Positions 49,137-60,886 of a stretch of 64,000 nt of DNA are shown here, one piece after another (within the stretch, counting starts at the first letter, position 1; each line of letters starts with the position of its first letter). The stretch covers positions 248,001 through 312,000 of the forward strand of contig CANMMP010000004.1 in the NCBI GenBank assembly GCA_947499125.1, in the 5' to 3' direction. This DNA is from an uncultured Pontibacter sp. GTDB lineage: Bacteria > Bacteroidota > Bacteroidia > Cytophagales > Hymenobacteraceae. A program made the position numbers and the translations under genes. Under the pieces are notes generated by a model. It saw nothing but the letters and a program-made list of their open reading frames with translations. It did not search any database and was not told the origin of the DNA.

Positions 49137-52100
49137 TTACATGTTTCTGCGGTACTGTCCGCCTACTTCAAACAGCGCATTTGTTATCTGGCCAAGCGAG
49201 CAGAATTTCACTGTCTCCATCATTTCCTCGAAGATGTTACCGTTGTTGATCGCTACCTGTTGAATACGTTTCAGCATTTCGTCAGTTTTACCATTATTGC
49301 CTTTTTGCAATGACTGCAGCATCGAGATCTGGTACTGCTTTTCCTCTTCAGTAGCACGGATAACTTCTGTTGGCAACACCGTAGGAGAGCCGGTTGAAGA
49401 AAGGAACGTATTCACCCCGATAATCGGATACTCGCCGGTATGCTTCAAAGTCTCATAGTATAAGCTTTCTTCCTGTATCTTGCCACGCTGATACATGGTT
49501 TCCATCGCACCCAGAACGCCACCACGCTCTGTTATTCTGTCAAACTCAACCAGTACAGCTTCTTCCACCAGGTCAGTCAGTTCTTCAATGATAAACGAGC
49601 CTTGCAGCGGGTTTTCATTTTTAGCCAGACCTAGTTCACGGTTAATGATCAGTTGAATGGCCATCGCGCGACGTACAGAAGCTTCTGTAGGCGTAGTGAT
49701 GGCCTCGTCGTAAGCGTTGGTGTGCAGCGAGTTACAGTTGTCGTAAATAGCATACAACGCCTGCAGCGTAGTACGGATATCATTAAAGTCGATCTCCTGT
49801 GCATGCAGCGAGCGACCTGACGTCTGGATGTGATATTTCAGCATCTGTGAGCGGGCATCTGCGTTATACTTGTGCTTCATCGCCTTCGCCCAGATTCTGC
49901 GCGCCACACGACCAATTACCGCATACTCCGGATCGATACCGTTAGAGAAGAAGAAGCTAAGGTTAGGAGCGAATTTGTTGATGTCCATGCCGCGGCTCAC
50001 GTAGTACTCTACAAAAGTAAAGCCGTTTGCCAGCGTAAAAGCTAATTGTGAAATCGGGTTTGCGCCAGCCTCTGCAATATGGTAACCGGAGATAGACACC
50101 GAGTAGAAGTTACGAACGTTCTTATCAATAAAATAAGCCTGCACATCACCCATCAAACGAAGCGAAAACTCTGTAGAGAAGATACAAGTGTTCTGTGCCT
50201 GGTCTTCTTTCAGAATATCGGCCTGTACCGTACCGCGAACAGCTGCCAGTGTTCGGGTTTTGATTGGCTCGTATACTTCAGCAGGCAATACCTGGTCACC
50301 GGTTACGCCTAATAGCATTAAGCCTAAACCATCATTACCTTTTGGCAGCTCACCCTGGTATCTAGGACGCTCAACACCTTTCTCCTTATAGATAGCCTCG
50401 ATCTTTTTATTGATCTCATCTTCCAGACCATGCTCCTTAATGTATAGTTCGCATTGCTGGTCGATGGCAGCATTCATGAAGAAGCCGGTAAGTATAGCAG
50501 CCGGACCGTTGATTGTCATCGAAACCGATGTCATCGGGTCGGCCAGGTTAAAGCCGGAGTATAGTTTCTTGGCATCATCCAGGCAGCAAATACTTACGCC
50601 GGAGTTACCAATTTTACCATAAATATCCGGACGGAAATCAGGGTCTTCACCGTAAAGTGTTACCGAGTCAAAGGCTGTAGAAAGGCGCTTGGCTGGCATA
50701 CCTAAACTTACGTAGTGGAAGCGACGGTTAGTACGCTCTGGTCCGCCTTCGCCGGCAAACATACGGGTTGGGTCTTCGCCTTCGCGCTTAAACGGGAACA
50801 CACCCGCTGTGTAAGGGAATTCGCCTGGTACGTTCTCCTGCAGGTTCCACTTTAATAAGTCACCCCAGGCTTCGTAGCGCGGAGTTGATACCTTAGGAAT
50901 TTGTAAGTGAGAAAGTGACTCAGTATGCGTCTTAATCTTCAGTTCCTTGTCACGAACTTTGAACACATAAAACTCATTCTTGTAAGCCTGTACTTTGTCT
51001 TTCCAGTTCTCCAGTATCTTTTTGTTCTGTCCGTCAAGGCGCAACTCAACTTCAGCGTAGGCTTCATCCAGTTGCTTTACCAAACGGTCTTTATCAGCAA
51101 TTTCTATACTTTGAACTGCTTCGATAGACTTCTTGATACCGTAAAGTTTCTGTGCTACTTCCGCCTGGTCTTTTGTCCATTTGTCGTAGTTACGGATGGT
51201 CTCGGATATCTCAGAAAGGTAACGCGTGCGGGCAGGAGGGATGATGAACACCTTCTCCGACATTTCCTTAGAGGTCTTCAGGTTAGAATTGAATTCCACA
51301 CCTGTTTTTTCCGAGAGGGTAGCCATAACAGCACGGTAAAGCTGGTTCATGCCCGGGTCGTTAAACTGCGACGCTATAGTTCCAAAAACCGGAATATCAT
51401 CGTCGTTTATATCCCAAAGCTGGTGGTTACGCTTGTACTGTTTTTTCACATCGCGCAAGGCGTCTAATGCACCGCGCTTATCGAATTTGTTCAGTGCAAT
51501 AACATCCGCAAAATCCAGCATGTCGATCTTCTCGAGCTGTGTGGCGGCACCATATTCCGGCGTCATCACATACAAACTCATATCCGAGTGCTCAATGATC
51601 TCAGTATCAGACTGGCCTATACCTGAAGTCTCCAGGATGATCATGTCGAAGTCGGCAGCTTTAACGATATCCACGGCATCCTGCACATACTTGCTCAGGG
51701 CCAGGTTACTTTGGCGGGTTGCCAGCGAGCGCATATAAACTCTGTCGTTTGAGATCGAGTTCATACGGATACGGTCGCCCAATAAAGCACCACCGGTTTT
51801 GCGTTTCGATGGGTCTACAGAAATGATAGCAATTTTCTTTTCAGGGAAATCAAGCAGGAAGCGGCGAACCAACTCATCTACTAAAGACGATTTACCGGCA
51901 CCACCTGTTCCGGTTATACCTAAAACCGGAGTTTTCACTTCTTTGGCCTGCTCTCTTACTTGGTTAAGTATAGCTCTGGCTTCTTCCGGGAAGTTCTCAG
52001 CAGCCGAGATCAGTCGGGCAATCGCTTTTGGATCTTTATCTCTTAAATGCTTTGCCTCGCCGTTCAGGTCTTTACCTGTCGGGAAGTCGCATTTCTCCAG

Positions 52101-52523
52101 CATATCATTTATCATGCCTTGTAAACCCATGGCACGGCCATCGTCCGGTGAGTAAATACGGGCAATACCGTACTCGTGCAATTCTTCTATTTCAGTAGGA
52201 AGTATAACCCCGCCACCGCCACCGAAGATTCGGATATGGCCACAACCACGCTCTTTCAGCAGGTCGTACATATACTTAAAATACTCCAGGTGACCACCCT
52301 GGTAAGATGTAATAGCTATAGCCTGCGCATCTTCCTGAACGGCGCAATCCACTATTTCCTGTACCGAACGGTTATGGCCTAAGTGTATCACTTCTGCTCC
52401 TGAGGCCTGTATAATGCGGCGCATGATGTTGATAGACGCATCGTGGCCATCGAAAAGAGAAGCGGCTGTAACTATACGGATATGGTTGACAGGCTTATAT
52501 GGTTCTACTGTAGTAATTTGCAT
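49137..52523 (-). CDS. icmF: Fused isobutyryl-CoA/methylmalonyl-CoA mutase (IcmF-type: B12-binding, G-protein chaperone and mutase domains)
   Basis: B12 domain [23 protein letters not shown]; GTPase [21 protein letters not shown]; mutase [22 protein letters not shown]; 1128 aa. Confidence 0.9.
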   Translation of the reverse strand: MQITTVEPYKPVNHIRIVTAASLFDGHDASINIMRRIIQASGAEVIHLGHNRSVQEIVDCAVQEDAQAIAITSYQGGHLEYFKYMYDLLKERGCGHIRIFGGGGGVILPTEIEELHEYGIARIYSPDDGRAMGLQGMINDMLEKCDFPTGKDLNGEAKHLRDKDPKAIARLISAAENFPEEARAILNQVREQAKEVKTPVLGITGTGGAGKSSLVDELVRRFLLDFPEKKIAIISVDPSKRKTGGALLGDRIRMNSISNDRVYMRSLATRQSNLALSKYVQDAVDIVKAADFDMIILETSGIGQSDTEIIEHSDMSLYVMTPEYGAATQLEKIDMLDFADVIALNKFDKRGALDALRDVKKQYKRNHQLWDINDDDIPVFGTIASQFNDPGMNQLYRAVMATLSEKTGVEFNSNLKTSKEMSEKVFIIPPARTRYLSEISETIRNYDKWTKDQAEVAQKLYGIKKSIEAVQSIEIADKDRLVKQLDEAYAEVELRLDGQNKKILENWKDKVQAYKNEFYVFKVRDKELKIKTHTESLSHLQIPKVSTPRYEAWGDLLKWNLQENVPGEFPYTAGVFPFKREGEDPTRMFAGEGGPERTNRRFHYVSLGMPAKRLSTAFDSVTLYGEDPDFRPDIYGKIGNSGVSICCLDDAKKLYSGFNLADPMTSVSMTINGPAAILTGFFMNAAIDQQCELYIKEHGLEDEINKKIEAIYKEKGVERPRYQGELPKGNDGLGLMLLGVTGDQVLPAEVYEPIKTRTLAAVRGTVQADILKEDQAQNTCIFSTEFSLRLMGDVQAYFIDKNVRNFYSVSISGYHIAEAGANPISQLAFTLANGFTFVEYYVSRGMDINKFAPNLSFFFSNGIDPEYAVIGRVARRIWAKAMKHKYNADARSQMLKYHIQTSGRSLHAQEIDFNDIRTTLQALYAIYDNCNSLHTNAYDEAITTPTEASVRRAMAIQLIINRELGLAKNENPLQGSFIIEELTDLVEEAVLVEFDRITERGGVLGAMETMYQRGKIQEESLYYETLKHTGEYPIIGVNTFLSSTGSPTVLPTEVIRATEEEKQYQISMLQSLQKGNNGKTDEMLKRIQQVAINNGNIFEEMMETVKFCSLGQITNALFEVGGQYRRNM

Positions 52524-52871
52524 ACTTTAGTAACAAGTTTTATCAGAATTTAATGCGAAGATAGGGTTAAGATTTATAAGATTAAAGCCTGCACGAGAGT
52601 TTGAAATATCTGATAGATTTAAAATTATAGGTTAAAAGTCTAGAAGTGATAGTTCTACCACGCTCCAAACGGCAACTTCTTTATACTTATAGTATACATA
52701 CCGAGCCTTTAAATCTTAACTAAATACTGGTATGTAGGTATTGTTATATAGTATTGGTTTACTTATACTTGTCAGATTTTTGTGTTTTTAAAGCAAGCAT
52801 AAACGCTTAATATCTACTACTTTAAACGCAGTAGGCTAAACAAGTAATTTTCCAACTTAAACCTATATTTT

Positions 52872-53054
52872 ATGAGATTGACTGTTTACGTATTTGGCGC
52901 TCTTGTAGCGATGCTGATCATTTTAGGATTCCTGTTTAAAATGATGTACTGGAAAGGCGCTGACATGCTGATTGTAATAGGCCTGGCTTCGGCTGCGCTT
53001 CTGTATGTACCGGCGTTTGCCATCTACAAGTATAAAAAAGGCAGCCTGGTATAA
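52872..53054 (+). CDS. Small two-TM protein resembling the GldL N-terminal region
   Basis: GFLFKMMYWKGADMLIVIGLASAALLYVP. Confidence 0.55.
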   Translation: MRLTVYVFGALVAMLIILGFLFKMMYWKGADMLIVIGLASAALLYVPAFAIYKYKKGSLV

Positions 53055-53071
53055 GGTTTACCTGCCTTTAC

Positions 53072-53107
53072 AACAAAGCCGGATAAGTTAACTTACCCGG
53101 CTTTGTT
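53072..53107. terminator. Terminator hairpin
   Basis: aacaaagccgg...ccggctttgtt. Confidence 0.75.
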
Positions 53108-53140
53108 ATTTTAAAACTATAGTTCACCGCTTTATCCTGA

Positions 53141-53248
53141 TCAGGCTTCGCGCCCCAGCGATACAAGGTCAGCCACATTGGCAGTGCCAAGTTTTTGCTG
53201 TGTGTTTTTGCGGTGCGAGCTAACGTTATTCAGGCTGATGAAAAGCTT
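53141..53248 (-). pseudogene. Remnant of LuxR/GerE-type HTH C-terminus
   Basis: Minus-strand frame: (stop)KLFISLNNVSSHRKNTQQKLGTANVADLVSLGREA(stop). Confidence 0.65.
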
Positions 53249-53457
53249 TTATATGATCTATTTAGTTCTGTTGGCTTGGCAGACCAGGTCCGGAATATCG
53301 GGTTCGCATTTGCGCAGGCAATATTAAAGTATAGGGTAAATATTTATGAAGTTGCAGGCAGGAAGTTTATAGTTTTGGCAGGTATTTCATCGATTTTCTT
53401 TCCGGAAGCAGCAACAAACGCACTTTCTTCTTAACTTTGTTCTTCGTATAGATATTT

Positions 53458-55242
<1,785 letters not shown>

Positions 55243-55247
55243 CATAC

Positions 55248-55281
55248 CAAGCCCCGACGTGCACCTGCGCGCCGGGGCTTG
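55248..55281. terminator. Terminator-like hairpin after lepA
   Basis: caagccccg...cggggcttg. Confidence 0.6.
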
Positions 55282-55386
55282 TCGCTTATAATCTCTTGAC
55301 AATAGATGTTTTTGACAAAAGACAAATGACTTATTTGAAAACGAATTTTCTATTGTGGTGTGTCACAAAATCTTTTGTCAGTTAAA

Positions 55387-55887
55387 ATGTACGCCGATAT
55401 AACTATAAAAGCCCGTTGCCTTAGTACTGCAGACGCTGAAGCTATACTTCAACAACATAATGCGGAATACAAAGGCCTGGATGTGCAGACTGATACTTTT
55501 TATGATGTTGACTTCGGTAAGCTAAAGTTAAGAAAAGGCACTATTGAGAATGTACTTATACATTATAACAGGGTGTGGGTAGGAGGAGCGAAGCAAACTG
55601 AAGTGATGATGTACCTGAAGAACCCCGGCGACGAAACTATGAAAGCTGTTTGCGGAGACCTGGAAGTTATTTCAGAGCTGAGGAAAATGCGGAAGATATA
55701 CTTTATAGATAACGTAAAGTTTCATCTTGACCAGGTAGAAGGGCATGGGCAGTTTATAGAGATCGAAGCGATTGACCTTGATGGTTCGATTGGTACAGAA
55801 ACACTGAAGCAGCAATGTGATTACTATAAAGACCTGCTCCAGATAGAAGACGACGACCTTATAAATGACTCTTATATTGATCTGTAA
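55387..55887 (+). CDS. CYTH domain / class IV adenylate cyclase-like protein
   Basis: YADITIKARCLSTADAEAIL...QTDTFYDVDFGKLKLRKG...FHLDQVEGHGQFIEIEAID; ATG 55387 preferred over the GTG at 55360. Confidence 0.8.
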   Translation: MYADITIKARCLSTADAEAILQQHNAEYKGLDVQTDTFYDVDFGKLKLRKGTIENVLIHYNRVWVGGAKQTEVMMYLKNPGDETMKAVCGDLEVISELRKMRKIYFIDNVKFHLDQVEGHGQFIEIEAIDLDGSIGTETLKQQCDYYKDLLQIEDDDLINDSYIDL

Positions 55888-55908
55888 TAAATACATAACT
55901 GTAAAACT

Positions 55909-56790
55909 ATGATACTGCTCGACGGCAAAAAGACATCGGAAGCCATTCAACAAGAAATTGCTGCGGAAGTAGCTCAGATAAAAGAGAATGGAGGCAAAGT
56001 GCCACACCTGGCAGCCATACTTGTTGGTAACGACGGAGGTTCAGTAACCTATGTAACGAACAAAGTACTGGCTTGCGAAAAAGTTGGATTTGGTTCCACG
56101 CTTATTCGTTACGAAGATGATGTTACGGAAGAAGAGCTGCTGAACAAGATACAGGAACTGAATGAGAGCGAAGAAGTAGATGGTTTTATAGTTCAGTTGC
56201 CCTTGCCTAAGCACATCGATTCCCAAAAGGTATTGGAGGCGATCGATCCTAAAAAGGATGTAGATGGATTTCACCCTGTAAATGTGGGCCGTATGGTTGC
56301 CGGTTTAAGTACTTTTCTGCCAGCTACGCCGGCTGGTATACTTCAACTGCTGGAGCGTTATGAGATTCCTACCGATGGTAAGAACTGTGTTGTTATAGGG
56401 CGCAGTAATATAGTAGGCTCACCAATGAGTATATTAATGGCTAAGGCTGCATACCCGGGCAATGCTACAGTTACGCTTTGCCACCGAAACACTATTAATC
56501 TTCCACATTTCACGCAGCAGGCGGATATTATTATTTCAGCGGTTGGCCGGCCCGGCTTAATTACAGCTGACATGGTAAAAGAAGGCGCTGTAGTAATTGA
56601 TGTAGGCACAACGCGCGTATCGGATGCTACCCGCAAGGCTGGTTACCGTTTGCGCGGCGACGTAGATTTTGATAGTGTGGCACCTAAGTGCAGCTATATT
56701 ACACCAGTTCCAGGCGGAGTCGGTCCATTAACTATAGCCATGCTGTTAAAGAATACTCTGAAAGCTGCTAAACGCGAAGTATATGCATAA
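55909..56790 (+). CDS. folD: Bifunctional methylenetetrahydrofolate dehydrogenase/cyclohydrolase
   Basis: [50 protein letters not shown]. Confidence 0.96.
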   Translation: MILLDGKKTSEAIQQEIAAEVAQIKENGGKVPHLAAILVGNDGGSVTYVTNKVLACEKVGFGSTLIRYEDDVTEEELLNKIQELNESEEVDGFIVQLPLPKHIDSQKVLEAIDPKKDVDGFHPVNVGRMVAGLSTFLPATPAGILQLLERYEIPTDGKNCVVIGRSNIVGSPMSILMAKAAYPGNATVTLCHRNTINLPHFTQQADIIISAVGRPGLITADMVKEGAVVIDVGTTRVSDATRKAGYRLRGDVDFDSVAPKCSYITPVPGGVGPLTIAMLLKNTLKAAKREVYA

Positions 56791-56811
56791 CTATAGTAAC
56801 TAATTCTTTAG

Positions 56812-56850
56812 AAAAGGCCCTTTCCCTGTTTTGGGATAGGGCCTTTTTGA
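56812..56850. terminator. folD terminator
   Basis: aaaaggccctttccc...gggatagggccttttt. Confidence 0.75.
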
Positions 56851-56881
56851 GTTTTGTTATTGTTCTTATCTTTATTAAGGA

Positions 56882-56914
56882 TAACCCACCCCTGCCCCTC
56901 CGAGGAGGGGAATT
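56882..56914 (+). repeat. Dispersed repeat A, copy 1
   Basis: taacccacccctgcccctccgaggaggggaatt; 30/33 match to reverse complement of 60637-60669. Confidence 0.85.
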
Positions 56915-57003
56915 TCTGCTTTTGGTATAATTGTGTTATAATTCTATAGTTACAGCCTATGAGCTGACAGGTTGCGATTCGTCCCGACGGAGTAGCAATG
57001 TAG

Positions 57004-57023
57004 AGACGCAATACTTTGCGTCT
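57004..57023. repeat. Short hairpin agacgcaa-tact-ttgcgtct
   Basis: Perfect 8-bp stem in intergenic DNA. Confidence 0.8.
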
Positions 57024-57048
57024 TGTTTCTATATATTATATCCTTCAA

Positions 57049-57091
57049 CTATAAGACACATAAGATTTCTCGACTAACGCTCGAAATGACA
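57049..57091 (-). repeat. Dispersed repeat B, copy 1
   Basis: ctataagacacataagatttctcgactaacgctcgaaatgaca; 38/43 match to reverse complement of 60037-60079. Confidence 0.88.
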
Positions 57092-57298
57092 GTAAGGAAA
57101 CAATTGATACACTACAACAATACTTCAACATAACAACTAACGTTAAATACACTGACCTAACGGAACAGAAGCGCTTGTAAACGATGTTGCAATTTTAGTT
57201 ACCTTTGCAAGTTATGCAGCGAGTTTTAAACCTAAGCTGTAACAACTTTATTAAAGAACAAGCATCAGGTTGAATGGTGCACGAGGTAAAAGAGTACA

Positions 57299-57955
57299 GT
57301 GGAATCTACTATAAAAAATTACAAAAAAGCATCGATACACCAGGTACCCAAAGATGGCAGCCAGCTGCCTTTAATGGAGGCCTTTTACACCATACAGGGC
57401 GAGGGTGGCAACACCGGCACAGCAGCGTATTTTATCAGGCTGGGAGGCTGCGATGTAGGTTGCCATTGGTGTGATGTAAAAGAGAGTTGGGATGCTGAAC
57501 TTCACCCTTTAACGCCTGTAGAGGAAATCGTTGAGATGGCTCTGCCATTCCCGGGTAAAACCGTGGTGGTAACAGGTGGCGAACCTTTTCTTTACAACCT
57601 TGTCCCTTTAACAGCACAACTACAGGCAGTGGGTATAAAAACTATGATCGAGACTTCGGGAGCTTACCCAGTGAGTGGTTCCTGGGACTGGATCTGCCTG
57701 TCGCCGAAGAAATTTAAAGCTCCGGATGCCTCTGTATATCCATTTGCAGATGAGCTGAAAGTGATCATATTTAATAAAAACGACTTTAAGTGGGCCGAAG
57801 AGCATGCTGCCCTTGTTGGAGAGAATTGCAAACTCTACCTGCAACCTGAGTGGAGTAAAGCCAACCAATTGATGCCGCTTATAGTAGAATACGTGAAAAA
57901 TAACCCCAAATGGCGTGTGTCGTTACAAACGCACAAGTACATGGATATTCCGTAA
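57299..57955 (+). CDS. queE: 7-carboxy-7-deazaguanine synthase QueE
   Basis: EAFYTIQGEGGNTGTAAYFIRLGGCDVGCHWCDVKESW; GTG start. Confidence 0.93.
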   Translation: MESTIKNYKKASIHQVPKDGSQLPLMEAFYTIQGEGGNTGTAAYFIRLGGCDVGCHWCDVKESWDAELHPLTPVEEIVEMALPFPGKTVVVTGGEPFLYNLVPLTAQLQAVGIKTMIETSGAYPVSGSWDWICLSPKKFKAPDASVYPFADELKVIIFNKNDFKWAEEHAALVGENCKLYLQPEWSKANQLMPLIVEYVKNNPKWRVSLQTHKYMDIP

Positions 57956-57961
57956 CAACTT

Positions 57962-59887
57962 ATGTTTAAGCACCTGCTTGTTTTTTTCCTGAGTTTTATG
58001 CTTTCTGTAGTCAGTTTTGCCCAGCAGCAACGCCTCTCTACCACCTCTAAAAAAGCGGAAAGTTTATACTTAAAAGCCGATAACTACGCCCGTACCCGTG
58101 ACTTTAATAAGGCGCTGGAATTGCTGGCGGAGGCGATCGAAAAAGATCCTCAATTTGCTGAAGCCTACCTTAAAGCCTCTAACCTGAACAAGATGATGGG
58201 CAACAAGGGACTTGCTTCGCAGCAGCTGGAGCAGGGCCTTAAATTAATGCCTTATAACCCGGGTTTTGCGAATTATTATTTTGAGCTGGCTGAACAGACA
58301 TTCCAGAAAGGAGATTATGAAGGAGCCAAATCGAATTACGAGGCCTTTCTGAAAGCTAAATCTAAGAATAGCCGTGCCATTGAGCGTGCCAACCAGCAGC
58401 TTTCTGTTATAGCGTATGCTTTGGAGGCCATGGCCAACCCGGTAGAATTCAATTCGGTGGTGCTGCCCAGAAGTATAAATAAGTTTGGCCTGCAATATTT
58501 CCCATCTACTACTGCCGATCAGCGCTCTCTTATATTTACAGCACGACAAGGCAGCCTGCCCGATCATGACGAAAACATATATATCAGTCAGCGAAAAGGA
58601 GAGGAGTGGCAAAGTCCGGTTTCGATATCGGATGCAATAAATACTCCCGCCAACGAAGGTGCCGCTACTATATCCGGCGACGGTAAAACACTGGTATTTA
58701 CTTCGTGCAGCCGCCCCGACAGTTTCGGAGATTGCGACTTGTATATTTCGTATAAGACTGGCAACGACTGGAGCCAGCCCCGCAATATGGGCACATCCGT
58801 AAATTCAAAATCCTGGGATTCGCAACCTAGTCTTTCTGCAGATGGGCGTACGTTATACTTTAGTTCGCAGCGCGGCGGCGGCATTGGCCGTGAAGACATC
58901 TGGGTAACAACCCTCAAAGCAGATGGTACGTGGGAAAAGCCTCAGAATATGGGAGCAACCGTTAATTCGAAAGGCCGCGACCTGGCACCGTTTATACATG
59001 GCGGTGGCGCTACTTTATACTTTGCCAGCGACGGGCACCTGGGTTTAGGTGGCCTTGATGTTTTTATGACAGAGATAGGCACTAACAAGAAGTGGGAACA
59101 GCCTAAAAATCTTGGTTACCCTTTGAATACCCATGCTGACGAGAGCTCTTTGTATATTACCCCGGATAACCAGTCTGGTTTTTACTCGCGCAGCATGAAT
59201 ACCGATGCTGGTGCTTTTACTGTGCAATTATACTCGCTGGATGTGCCGGCAGCATGGCAGAGCAAAGTAAAAAGTACCTATGCGCAGGGCCATGTGTTTA
59301 ATGCAGAAACCAAGAAGCCACTTGGTGCTACCGTGCAGTTGTATGATGTAAATACCGACTCGTTGGTGCAACAGGTAAATTCCGATAAAATTACAGGCGA
59401 GTACACGGTGGTGTTGACAGAAGGCAAGCAATATGCCCTGTATGTAAGTGCGCCTAAGTTTATGGTTAATAGCTTGAGTTTCGATTATACTTCAAAGCAA
59501 AACCTGACACCTGTCGCACTTGATGTATACCTGGATCCGGTTCAGTCTGGATCTGTAGTTGTGTTAAGTAACCTCTTCTTCCCGACGGCAAAGTATAACC
59601 TGGAGCGTAAATCCAAAACGGAACTCGATAAACTTATCTCTTTCCTGCAGCAAAATAAGGAAGTGAAGATAGAGATAACTGGCCATACAGATGACGTCGG
59701 TTCTAATGCTGCTAACCAGGTTCTGTCCGAGAAAAGAGCTAAATCTGTGGTGGATTACCTCATTAAAAATGGTGTACCCGCGCAACGTATCCAGCACAAA
59801 GGCCACGGCGAAACCAAACCAGTAAAAGCTAATTCTTCTGAAGAAAACCGACAAGCCAATAGAAGGATTGAAATGCGGGTTTTATAG
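57962..59887 (+). CDS. OmpA family protein with TPR and PD40 (WD40-like) repeats
   Basis: C-terminal ITGHTDDVGSNAANQVLSEKRAKSVVDYLIKNGVPAQRI; SLSADGRTLYFSSQRGGGIGREDIW. Confidence 0.92.
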   Translation: MFKHLLVFFLSFMLSVVSFAQQQRLSTTSKKAESLYLKADNYARTRDFNKALELLAEAIEKDPQFAEAYLKASNLNKMMGNKGLASQQLEQGLKLMPYNPGFANYYFELAEQTFQKGDYEGAKSNYEAFLKAKSKNSRAIERANQQLSVIAYALEAMANPVEFNSVVLPRSINKFGLQYFPSTTADQRSLIFTARQGSLPDHDENIYISQRKGEEWQSPVSISDAINTPANEGAATISGDGKTLVFTSCSRPDSFGDCDLYISYKTGNDWSQPRNMGTSVNSKSWDSQPSLSADGRTLYFSSQRGGGIGREDIWVTTLKADGTWEKPQNMGATVNSKGRDLAPFIHGGGATLYFASDGHLGLGGLDVFMTEIGTNKKWEQPKNLGYPLNTHADESSLYITPDNQSGFYSRSMNTDAGAFTVQLYSLDVPAAWQSKVKSTYAQGHVFNAETKKPLGATVQLYDVNTDSLVQQVNSDKITGEYTVVLTEGKQYALYVSAPKFMVNSLSFDYTSKQNLTPVALDVYLDPVQSGSVVVLSNLFFPTAKYNLERKSKTELDKLISFLQQNKEVKIEITGHTDDVGSNAANQVLSEKRAKSVVDYLIKNGVPAQRIQHKGHGETKPVKANSSEENRQANRRIEMRVL

Positions 59888-60036
59888 CGAGGTTTATACT
59901 TGTCTTTTTGCTTGAGGGGGATCTTATGAGTTTTATAGTTTTCTGATTTACCCTATCCCAGCCTTCCCCTTTTAAAGAGGGCCCCTACCCCCAAAACAGG
60001 GGAAGGAGCTTAGTTTAAGTTCTATAGCTTCTCTAT

Positions 60037-60079
60037 TGTCATCCCGAGCGTCAGTCGAGGGATCTTATGTGTCTTATAG
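60037..60079 (+). repeat. Dispersed repeat B, copy 2 (inverted relative to copy 1)
   Basis: tgtcatcccgagcgtcagtcgagggatcttatgtgtcttatag. Confidence 0.88.
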
Positions 60080-60364
60080 TCAAGCAGTCTTCAACTTGAA
60101 CCAAGCTATCCTTTTATAGTTGCTTCCCATCCTGGGAGCTTTACTTGCCTACAGTTTTATAGTTACTTTGGCTCGCTCACGGCAGCGAGGCCCCGCCTTC
60201 GGGCATCGCGCGGTGTACATTTCTTTTGCTCGTACCTCGCAATGCCTGACGGCACCAGAAATCTACAAGGCGCTCAACCCAAAGACTGATATCTTTCAAT
60301 AGCAACTTTCATTTATAGTTTGAGACTAAAAGCTTCGACCTTTCTCGTGGTTATACTTCCGTAG

Positions 60365-60384
60365 GGACAGGTCGCGACCTGTCC
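60365..60384. repeat. 20-nt perfect palindrome (repeat C)
   Basis: ggacaggtcgcgacctgtcc; related to gacaggttgcgattcgtccc near 56968. Confidence 0.85.
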
Positions 60385-60636
60385 GCTCTTGGTCTGTAAC
60401 TATAAAACTATAAATCCAACTTATAGCTATAGCAGAAGTGTCCCCTTGAGGGGACTACAGGGGTGTTAATACCCCAACTAAAAACATCTCCCTACCCCCT
60501 TCAAAGGGGGACTCTGTTCGGGTCTAATTCGCCACATTAAACAAGTCGCAGATCCCGAACTTGCTTCGGAAGAGGGATTAAGGGTGGTTGGACTACGGTA
60601 ACTATAGAACTATTAAGTAACTATATTGATAGCAGT

Positions 60637-60669
60637 AATTCCCCTCTCGGGAGGGGCAGGGGTGGGTTA
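60637..60669 (-). repeat. Dispersed repeat A, copy 2 (inverted relative to copy 1)
   Basis: aattcccctctcgggaggggcaggggtgggtta. Confidence 0.85.
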
Positions 60670-60728
60670 AATACTTCAACTATAAAACTATAGCCAAGGC
60701 TACTACCAAACTTGTCCCTGCCGGGCCA

Positions 60729-60778
60729 GTTGAGTCGGGAGACTCAACACCATTTTAAGTCACGAGTCTGGAGACTCG
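60729..60778. repeat. Two consecutive GAGTC-N4-GACTC hairpins
   Basis: gttgagtc-ggga-gactcaac (60729-60748) and cgagtc-tgga-gactcg (60763-60778). Confidence 0.85.
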
Positions 60779-60838
60779 CGCAAGTTGGTATAGTCAAGGC
60801 TAGTCGGCAACAGGCCACGGCCAACTATAAAAACAAAA

Positions 60839-60861
60839 AGGCTGGTCGTTAAACCAGCCTT
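60839..60861. terminator. Citrate synthase terminator
   Basis: aaggctggt-cgtta-aaccagcctt, polyT on minus strand. Confidence 0.75.
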
Positions 60862-60886
60862 CTGCATTATCTCATTAGCGTATAAA

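Noticed and set aside
50925-51467. 180-aa plus-strand ORF
   Set aside because: Antisense shadow of the icmF-type mutase gene.
53195-53434. 79-aa plus-strand ORF before lepA
   Set aside because: Overlaps the LuxR HTH remnant on the other strand and has no recognisable family.
55368-55384. acaaaa-tc-ttttgt palindrome as another Crp/Fnr operator
   Set aside because: Does not match TTGTC-N8-GACAA; AT-rich palindromes of this size are expected by chance.
60120-60302. 60-aa ORF in the 60 kb gap
   Set aside because: Composed of repeat-like and GC-palindromic DNA; no protein-like signature.
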